Shown here one piece after another: positions 57,933-64,000 of a stretch of DNA of 64,000 bases. Positions within the stretch are counted from its first letter, which is position 1. The number at the start of each line of letters is the position of its first letter. The notes under the pieces were generated by a model, which made no database searches, was not told where the DNA came from, and saw only the letters and a program-made list of their open reading frames with translations. Location: positions 1-64,000 of the forward strand of contig NZ_JASITE010000001.1 in assembly GCF_030767025.1 (NCBI RefSeq). The letters are read 5' to 3'. Origin of the DNA: Nocardia sp. CC227C (GTDB lineage: Bacteria > Actinomycetota > Actinomycetes > Mycobacteriales > Mycobacteriaceae). The translations under genes and the position numbers were made by a program.

Positions 57933-58805
57933 TTAGTTTGGGTAGAAGGTGACATAGGGAAGACCTTCCGCAGGTGGATGTGGAAAGATGTCTATTCTAC
58001 GACCATACCCCAATTCTGGTGATCCTTGGGGTAGTGAGCCCTTGATTCTGCTCCGCATCCTCGAGTTGGCGTCAGGTATCGAATAGTCCCAGTCCGACCA
58101 GGGTCCGGCCGTGCCCGAGGCGCGACTTCCGACAACATGAATCTCGACGCCCCGCAGATTTGCGGCATTTTGGATACGGCGAGCATCGGATGGCGAAATA
58201 TTGTCTATGTGCCCGCCATTGCCATAGGTCGGCTCGCGGCACCTCTCTGGAACGAGTCCGAGTGGGTCACTCCATACTGTCGGATTGTGGGGGTAGCTGC
58301 GGGGGTTTGAAGCAGGAAGCAAGCCCAGTGGGTCTGCCGAGAGGTACTGTGCCGTTGCGGGGTTGTAGTACCGGTGCAGGTTGTAGTGGAACCCTGTTTC
58401 AGGATCGTAGATCTGGCCGGGAAATCGCAGAGATGTCTCGGCAGTGCCGTGCCATGAGGAAGACCCCCAGAGACTGCTGATCGCGGTCGATGTTGAGTGT
58501 GCGGTTTCGGAATCGAACAGGCAAATGGGCGTGCCGATTGAGTCGGCGACTATGGCATAAGAGGAGTGGTCGACCGTGGTGCCGTGCGTTACCTGAATTA
58601 TCGGCTTGAATGAGCTCGGCTGATAATGCCAGATTTTAGTCGTGCCGTTGGTGCACTGCTCGATGAGATGCGTGTCGTCCCATGTATAGTCGACACGCCC
58701 AAGGATGCTGTGATCCGTACTGACGTGTTGCTTGGTGAGGCGACGACCAAGAGCGTCATATGTGTAATTCCACCACTGCTGATCCGGAGTCCAAACATCG
58801 GTCAG
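57933..58805 (-). pseudogene. displaced RHS C-terminal tip with nucleotidyltransferase-like toxin domain, no start codon
   Basis: A continuous open frame of 290 codons with no start codon at its 5' end. The first about 170 codons copy the end of the RHS core (DVWTPDQQWWNYTYDALGRR, RFPGQIYDPETGFHYNLHRYY, AQYLSADPLGLLPASNP, NPTVWSDPLGL). Then comes a domain with VVGSRASGTAGPWSDWDY and RRIDIF: the GS-x-D-x-D and third Asp of a nucleotidyltransferase fold. It can recombine into an RHS gene as a new toxin tip. A TTG at 58320-58322 could start a 129-residue product, but without an RBS. It is in frame with the preceding gene, separated by a TAG. Confidence 0.8.
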
Positions 58806-59306
58806 CTATGCTCCTGTCGGATATACTTCCATTACACGACAGGCTAGGCAGATGCGCTGTCCAGTTCGGACGTTCGATGCGAAGTCTTGATCGATAAGAA
58901 CAACACCTGGCTTGAGGTCGAGCGCTACTGTTCCATCGTCATAAGCAACTGATACAAGTCCGCATACTATAGTTCTGCCACCAGTGGTCTTGATGCCGAT
59001 AAACTCTGATTCGGCATCTCTGGTGCTCCAGGTATCGACGTCTTCAATGTCCACCTCGACTTGGAATTTACGGCCCCTATGTTCTATTGATCCACCTCTC
59101 CAAATAGCAGTCCAGTCTCCGCTCTGGGAGTGAACTGAAACGGGTTCTCCTGGGTGAGCATCATCGAGAAGTGTGATCTCCATCGTCTGGAAGCTTTCGG
59201 AAAGTGTGCGCGCACTACTCGATTGTCTAGGTGAATGGATTCTTGTGCTGGAATCGTAGTTCCATGTCCCTTTATGAAAATAGAACTCTATAGGTTTGCT
59301 GCTCAT
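58806..59306 (-). CDS. hypothetical protein in the RHS immunity array
   Basis: 166 residues: KPIEFYFHKGTWNYDSST, a Ser-rich patch, then beta-rich sequence (VSVHSQSGDWTAIWRGGSIE, GVVLIDQDFASNVRTGQRICLACRVMEVYP) with two Cys near the end. Not recognised; a separate or exchanged immunity protein is the obvious guess. Its TAG stop sits at the junction with the displaced RHS tip, in the same frame. The frame is open upstream into the end of the next gene but without a start codon, so ATG 59306 is used. Confidence 0.65.
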   Translation of the reverse strand: MSSKPIEFYFHKGTWNYDSSTRIHSPRQSSSARTLSESFQTMEITLLDDAHPGEPVSVHSQSGDWTAIWRGGSIEHRGRKFQVEVDIEDVDTWSTRDAESEFIGIKTTGGRTIVCGLVSVAYDDGTVALDLKPGVVLIDQDFASNVRTGQRICLACRVMEVYPTGA

Positions 59307-59415
59307 CTCGTGCGGTCCGAAACGAATGCCTGTCGGTCCGTCGAAGTCAGGCAGACCTCGACGAGTCGATGAGGATGCTTTCGGAAAGGATGCGCGTACA
59401 AACTCGATTGGTGTA
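59188..59415. repeat. diverged direct repeat within the RHS array
   Basis: Segments 59188-59230 and 59373-59415 share about 32 of 38 bases (core GCTTTCGGAAAG, then TGCGCG and CTCGATTG), in the same orientation. The second copy has a base insertion relative to the first that breaks the frame. It looks like a remnant of a second copy of the 166-residue gene in the 59307-59440 gap. Confidence 0.6.
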
Positions 59416-59440
59416 GATTTCGTAATAAGCTTGTCGCTAT

Positions 59441-59893
59441 TCAGATCAGATCGTACACCATCTTGGGTGGAAAATTATGCTCAACCTCGTACAGTAAAGA
59501 CATCGGTTGAGGCTGCTCGTTTTCGTCAATCTCGGCAAAAAAGGCAGAACCTGCGACGATGTAACCCGGGGTAGCTCCTCCCAGGATGGTGTAGGCTCGT
59601 TCGTAGTGGTACTTGAAAACGGCGTCCTGCCAATCATCTTGGATTGCTAGACGTTCTTCAGTGGTTGCCAATCGTATCTCGAGTCGCGGTAGCGTAAAAG
59701 GCATTTTCATGGCCTTAACGACCTTGAAGACTATATCGATTCTGGTGGAGTGGTTGGTGCCACTGGGATTGTAGACTTCACTGCGCAGTAGTAGCTGTCG
59801 ATGTGTGCGTGTTATGCAGTCAACTGAAAAATGCCGGTCAAATGATACCGGCAACCTTGCGACGTCTGACTGCTCGGGCTCTAGGATGTTCAT
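59441..59893 (-). CDS. candidate immunity protein for the RHS gene
   Basis: 150 residues, soluble (VSFDRHFSVDCITRTHRQLLLRSE, RIDIVFKVVKAMKMPF). It begins 8 bases after the RHS stop, and the stop itself lies in its RBS (TAGGAGCTGAG ATG), so it is translationally coupled to the RHS toxin gene. Position and size make it the cognate immunity gene. No family is recognised. Low GC. Confidence 0.75.
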   Translation of the reverse strand: MNILEPEQSDVARLPVSFDRHFSVDCITRTHRQLLLRSEVYNPSGTNHSTRIDIVFKVVKAMKMPFTLPRLEIRLATTEERLAIQDDWQDAVFKYHYERAYTILGGATPGYIVAGSAFFAEIDENEQPQPMSLLYEVEHNFPPKMVYDLI

Positions 59894-59901
59894 CTCAGCT
59901 C

Positions 59902-62900
59902 CTATTGGAATGGATTTGGCATAACTCTTCCGTTGAGGTAGAAGGTTGCTCTATCGATAGCGCCGGATTCATGGAGTCGGTACATCTCCCAGTCGAAAGG
60001 TGAGGGCTGTCGGTTGGCAATTATCTCAAAGAAGTTTCGTTGCGCTCTTGCCAGACCTCGTTCGATGGCTCCGGTTATTTCTGCTCCATCCAAGATTACA
60101 CTGAACCTGGCTTCGGGGTTACGAATGGCTTCCTCAAAGTGTCGGATCCAGGATCTCTCATTCATGAGATGGCGAGCGCCGACTGCTTCCGCGAAATCCT
60201 CGACAACTCCGTTTATGCCGAGTGCAATATGGTCGGGTCCTGACGAAACCGGGTCGTTTCTCGCTCTATCGCTGTATCCGGGAATCAGGCCAAGTGGGTC
60301 TGACCATACCGTTGGGTTGGCGGGATACGTACTTGGATTTTTTGCGGGTGCGAGCCCCAAGGGGTCTGACGTGAGGTAACGCCCGATCGCTGGGTCATAA
60401 ACTCGGCACAAGTTGTAGTGAAGCTCGGTTTCCTTATCGTGAATCTGTCCTGGAAACCGGATATCGGAACTCGCATCTCCTTGCCAGGATGTTGATCCCC
60501 ATAGCTCGCCGAGAGCCCAAGAGGCGACACTCGTGCGGGCTGGATCGACAAGGGCTATGGGTGAACCGATTACATCGGAAACGACCGCGTACACTCGGGG
60601 ATGCACGTCGAACTCGACGGTTGCCTGGGCTATCGGGATATGGGTACCGGGCTGATAATGCCACCGGGTTGTTATAGCGCCGCTCTGCTCGATGAGGTGC
60701 ACATCGTCCCATATATGATCAATACGTTCGAGGACGGTTTCGTCGGTCTCTAGGCACTGTTTCGAGGTCCGTCGCCCAAGGGCGTCATACGTGTATCGCC
60801 ACCACTGCTGTTCCGGAGTCCACACATCGGTCAGCTGATCGAAAGCGTCATAGCGGAAGTGCCACACATCCGGTTTGCGCGACAACCGGGTAGTGGTCTT
60901 GCGAATCAGGCGCCCCGCCGCGTCGTAGTGGTACCGGGTGCGGCCGTCTCGGATGAGGAGGTTGTTGTGGTATTCGCGGCGGGTGCTGCCGCTGGTTGAT
61001 CGGTCGGGGGTGGTGGGTGGTTCGGGGGTGGGTGCGCTTGGTGCGCCCGGTGTGTAGCTCTCGGTGATGTTGCTGAGGGCGTCGTAGCCGTACTGCTCGG
61101 CGAGAACTCCGTTGCGGGTGAGGGTGTTGACTCGGCCTATGGGGTCGAGGGTGTAGTCGACGTGGGTTGTCGTGTTCTCGGTGTGGGTGGTGTGGGTGGT
61201 GATGTATCCGTCTGGGCGCCAGGTGTATTCGTCGGTGCGGAGTCGGCGGGGTTCGGGGCGGGGGGTGCTGTCCAGGCCGAGGGTGGAGAGGCGGGTGGGG
61301 AAGCCGGTGACGGTTTGTTGTTGGAGGCGGCCGAGGGGGTCGTAGGTGTGGTTGATCGCGAGTTCGCCGATGGTCCATTCCGTCAGTCGGCCTGCTGGGT
61401 CGTGGGCGAAGGAGATGGTGTGGCCGTCGGTTTCGAGGGCGGTGGGGCGGCCGGACCAGTCCCAGCGCCAGCGGGTTTCGGAGCCGGTGGGGGTGATGCG
61501 GCGGGCGCGGCGGCCGAGGGGGTCGTACTCGAACCGCATGGGGGTGCCCGCGTCCAGGGTTTGGGTGGCGAGTTGGCCGTCGGGGGTGTGGGTGAAATCG
61601 AGGGTGTGGATGGGGTTTTCGGCTTCGCCGCTGGTGGCGGTGAGGAGGCGGCCCAGGGGGTCGTGGGTGTAGCGGCGCCAGTGGCCGGAGTCGGTGGTGA
61701 TTTCGGTGAGGCGGCCGAGGATGTCGTAGCGGTGGTGGCGGGTGACGCCGGTGGCGGGGGTGACGGTGGCTACGCGGCCGGTCGGGTCGTGGGTGTAGGT
61801 GGTGGTAGCGCCGTTGTAGTCGGTTTCCGAGGTCAGGCGGCCGGCGGCGTCGTAGCGGTAGTGCCAGGTGTGGCCGAGGGGGTTGGTGACCGTGGTGAGG
61901 CGGCGTTCGGTGTCGTAGGTGTATCGGGTGGTGGCGCCGTCGGGGTCGGTGCGGGAGGTGGGGAGATCCCAACTGCCGTAGGTGAATCGGGTGATGCCGC
62001 CGGCGCGGTTGGTGTGGGTGAGGAGGTTGCCTTCGCCGTCGTAGGTCCAGGACTCGTGGTGGCCGTCGGGGTCGAGGCGGCGCAGGAGTTTGCCGTCGGG
62101 GGACCAGTGGTAGCGGGTGGTGTGGCCGAGGGGGTCGGTGACGGCAGTGGGGCGGCCGAAGGCGTCGCGGGTGATGTGGGTGGTGGCCCCGAGGGGGTCG
62201 GTCACCGTGACGGGGAGACCTGCGGCGTCGACGGTGACGGTGGTGCGGGCCGAATTCGGCTCGGTGACGGTCGCTACCGCGCCGTTGGGGTGGTAGGTGT
62301 AGGTGGTGTGGATGCCGCCGGGAGTGGTTGTGGCGGTGAGGTTTCCGTGGGCGTCCCAGTCGCGGCGTGCGGTGCTGCCGTCGGGGTGGGTGATGGTTTC
62401 GGGGCGGTTGCGCCAGGCGTAGGCGATGTCGATGGAGCGGCCGTCGGGGCGGACGATACGGGTGACGTCGCCGTCGGGGGAGTAGGTGTAGCCGGTGACC
62501 GCGTTGTCGGGGGCGGTGACCCGGAGGGGGCGGCGGTCGGCGTTGTAGTCGATGCGGGTGTGGCCGCCCGCCGGGTCCATGATGTCGCGGACGCGCAGGT
62601 CGTGGTCGAAACCCCGGGTGGTGACCGCACCCTGGGAGTTGATGTGGCGGGTGATGTGGCCGGTGCCGTCGGGGTAGTCGAGGTAGTCGAATCCGGCATT
62701 GAGGATGCCGTCGGTGCCGTGCTGGAGGATGACGCGACCGGCGCTGTCGTAGGTGTTGACCATGGTGGTGCCGCGGGAGTCGGTCCACGACAGCATGCGG
62801 TCACGGTCGTCGTAGGTGTAGCGGGTGGTGGCACCGGAACCGTTGGTGACCGCTGTCAGATTGCCTGCGGCATAGTCGAATCGGCGGACGGCAATGCTGG

Positions 62901-64000
62901 ATTCGGGGCCGTCCGGGGTGGTCGTATCGACGACGGTCAGGCCGGTCACGCGTCCGACGGCGGGATCGGTGGCGACCTCGATGTGATAGCCGCCGGTATG
63001 GGTGATGGCGGTGGGTGTGCCGTCGGGGGCGTAGTGGAAGCGGACGCGGTTGAGGTGGCGGTCGGTGATCGCCGAGATCGGGTACACCCCGAGCAGCCCG
63101 TCGAGTTCGGGTTCGGGAGTGAAGTGCCAGATGATCTCGCGCTCGGGGTCGGAGACGCGGTAGGTGCCGGTATCGGTGCGGGAGCAGGTGTACCGCGCGC
63201 CGCCGACCAGCGGCTCCACCGCGATGCCGGGATCGGCGTGCGGGTAGGCCAGCAGCAGGCCGTCCTCGCCGAGGAAGGTCACCTGATGCTCGGCGACGAC
63301 CACGCGCATATCCAGGGTCGACGACCAGGTGGGGCCGAACCAGCGGCCCCAGCGGTAGTTCGAGCGATGCCGCCGGGTCAGGACCAGGGGGAGCACGCCG
63401 GGTAGCGTGAGATCGGTTTCGGGGAGCAGGAATTCGCCGGTCGCGGCGTCTACGGGATCGCCGCATTCGGCGACCTTGTCCGCGGTCTGCGTATTCGCCG
63501 GGTCCTTGGCGGCGTCAGCGACGTCGGGTTCGGGCTCCGATGGATCCGAATCCTGTTGCCTGTCTTCATTATCGCGGTCGGTATCGGTATCGCGATCGTC
63601 GGTGTCGCGGTCTCGGGCACCGTCGTCGTTTCGTGCATCCGGCTCGTCGGCGGGGTTGCGGTCGGGTGCCGATCCTTGATCGGGCGTCTGGCGCGTATCC
63701 GGTGCCGGATCCGAGCGCGGGGCATTCGGGCCATCGGGCAGCGGGCGGGTCGAGGTTCCGGCGTCCAGATTGGTTCTCGGATTCGCATCCCCGGGTTGGG
63801 CGCGTGGACCGGTCGGGGTGTCCGGAGTGGGCCGCGGCGTGGGGCTGTGCGGAGTGGTCTGCGTGGGGGACATCGGCCCTCGGCTCGCCGGGGTGTCGGC
63901 GCGTGCGGGACCGGGCATCGGATCAGCGCGCGGCGTGGGGGCGTCTCGGGGCGGTGCTGGAGTGTGGGCGGGTGTCGAGTGTGTGTGGGCGGGCGCGGTC
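59902..64000 (-). CDS. RHS repeat protein with C-terminal toxin-like domain (5' end beyond window)
   Basis: At least 1365 codons; the frame is open to the right edge, so the true start is outside. A Pro/Thr/Asp-rich disordered region leads into a DUF6531 segment (CGDPVDAATGEFLLPETDL), many YD repeats, and the RHS conclusion (GRYLTSDPLGLAPA, NPTVWSDPLGL). The last about 130 residues are a variable tip starting DHIALGINGVVEDFAEAVGA and ending FDWEMYRLHESGAIDRATFYL, not confidently assigned. Such proteins deliver toxins to rivals. GC drops sharply in the 3' 1 kb. Confidence 0.92.
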   Translation of the reverse strand, partial: TAPAHTHSTPAHTPAPPRDAPTPRADPMPGPARADTPASRGPMSPTQTTPHSPTPRPTPDTPTGPRAQPGDANPRTNLDAGTSTRPLPDGPNAPRSDPAPDTRQTPDQGSAPDRNPADEPDARNDDGARDRDTDDRDTDTDRDNEDRQQDSDPSEPEPDVADAAKDPANTQTADKVAECGDPVDAATGEFLLPETDLTLPGVLPLVLTRRHRSNYRWGRWFGPTWSSTLDMRVVVAEHQVTFLGEDGLLLAYPHADPGIAVEPLVGGARYTCSRTDTGTYRVSDPEREIIWHFTPEPELDGLLGVYPISAITDRHLNRVRFHYAPDGTPTAITHTGGYHIEVATDPAVGRVTGLTVVDTTTPDGPESSIAVRRFDYAAGNLTAVTNGSGATTRYTYDDRDRMLSWTDSRGTTMVNTYDSAGRVILQHGTDGILNAGFDYLDYPDGTGHITRHINSQGAVTTRGFDHDLRVRDIMDPAGGHTRIDYNADRRPLRVTAPDNAVTGYTYSPDGDVTRIVRPDGRSIDIAYAWRNRPETITHPDGSTARRDWDAHGNLTATTTPGGIHTTYTYHPNGAVATVTEPNSARTTVTVDAAGLPVTVTDPLGATTHITRDAFGRPTAVTDPLGHTTRYHWSPDGKLLRRLDPDGHHESWTYDGEGNLLTHTNRAGGITRFTYGSWDLPTSRTDPDGATTRYTYDTERRLTTVTNPLGHTWHYRYDAAGRLTSETDYNGATTTYTHDPTGRVATVTPATGVTRHHRYDILGRLTEITTDSGHWRRYTHDPLGRLLTATSGEAENPIHTLDFTHTPDGQLATQTLDAGTPMRFEYDPLGRRARRITPTGSETRWRWDWSGRPTALETDGHTISFAHDPAGRLTEWTIGELAINHTYDPLGRLQQQTVTGFPTRLSTLGLDSTPRPEPRRLRTDEYTWRPDGYITTHTTHTENTTTHVDYTLDPIGRVNTLTRNGVLAEQYGYDALSNITESYTPGAPSAPTPEPPTTPDRSTSGSTRREYHNNLLIRDGRTRYHYDAAGRLIRKTTTRLSRKPDVWHFRYDAFDQLTDVWTPEQQWWRYTYDALGRRTSKQCLETDETVLERIDHIWDDVHLIEQSGAITTRWHYQPGTHIPIAQATVEFDVHPRVYAVVSDVIGSPIALVDPARTSVASWALGELWGSTSWQGDASSDIRFPGQIHDKETELHYNLCRVYDPAIGRYLTSDPLGLAPAKNPSTYPANPTVWSDPLGLIPGYSDRARNDPVSSGPDHIALGINGVVEDFAEAVGARHLMNERSWIRHFEEAIRNPEARFSVILDGAEITGAIERGLARAQRNFFEIIANRQPSPFDWEMYRLHESGAIDRATFYLNGRVMPNPFQ

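Noticed and set aside
61162..63405. A 747-codon plus-strand frame rich in Gly and Val
   Set aside because: Antisense of the YD repeats of the RHS gene; its repetitive Gly-Val composition mirrors the repeat codons.
60900..63500. CRISPR-like regular repeats
   Set aside because: The periodicity is that of the RHS YD repeats in a coding frame, with varying sequence and no constant direct repeat or spacer.

Overview
The window reads as chromosomal DNA of a mycolic-acid-producing actinomycete, most likely a Nocardia or a close relative. The evidence is a very high GC content with GTG and TTG starts, and a FAS-II mycolate cluster (fabD-acpM-kasA-accD6) preceded by a MabR-type regulator, aceE, a lipoprotein, a DUF3052 gene and ahpE. 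As I recall it, this is the gene order of Mycobacterium tuberculosis Rv2238c-Rv2247. An EphD-like hydrolase/dehydrogenase fusion and a KstR-like steroid operon point the same way. This assignment is inferred from gene content; no 16S rRNA is present.

Layout. 1-9 kb: the end of a tRNA-Asn, a TerD-nuclease fusion, small DUF proteins, a sugar epimerase, a flavoprotein monooxygenase, a YdcF/DUF218 membrane protein, an orphan CHC2/TOPRIM primase-like protein and tRNA-Glu. 9-17 kb: quinone oxidoreductase, gluconokinase, a three-gene lipid-type operon (PF10118 protein, ferredoxin reductase, EphD-like fusion), a Gly-rich membrane protein, a TerC transporter behind a probable yybP-ykoY (Mn2+) riboswitch, and a deazaflavin-dependent reductase. 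17-19 kb: tRNA-Met followed directly by a solitary restriction-like protein joining a DNA sulfur-binding-like domain to a PD-(D/E)XK nuclease. 19-36 kb: ordinary accessory metabolism with AraC and ArsR regulators, a Baeyer-Villiger-like monooxygenase, a degenerate aldehyde dehydrogenase, a second TerD-nuclease fusion (TerD-DUF2510-TerB-like-HNH), a fused aminodeoxychorismate synthase, serine hydrolases and an amino acid permease.

36-50 kb: DUF3145, an ehuBCDA-type ectoine/amino acid ABC transporter, then the minus-strand FAS-II operon, its regulator mabR with a candidate operator, aceE, and the divergent lipoprotein-DUF3052-ahpE genes. 51-55.6 kb: tRNA-Val, an AlkD-like HEAT protein, a secreted lipase, a truncated EF-G-like protein that has lost its GTP-binding motifs, and a DUF35-thiolase operon behind a near-consensus KstR site. 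55.8-57.4 kb: a DUF222/HNH (REP13E12-type) protein.

57.6-64 kb: an RHS polymorphic-toxin locus of visibly lower GC. A large RHS gene runs off the right edge. It ends in a short C-terminal toxin-like domain, followed by an overlapping-RBS immunity candidate, a second small gene with a nearby broken duplicate, a displaced start-less RHS tip carrying a nucleotidyltransferase-like toxin domain, and a final small immunity candidate.

The most interesting content is conflict biology: two TerD-nuclease fusions, a possible phosphorothioate-dependent type IV restriction enzyme, and the RHS orphan-cassette array. Several apparent pseudoenzymes (aldehyde dehydrogenase, EF-G-like protein, monooxygenase fingerprint change) are also worth noting. 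All calls come from reading the sequence and from memory of families; no database search was run.
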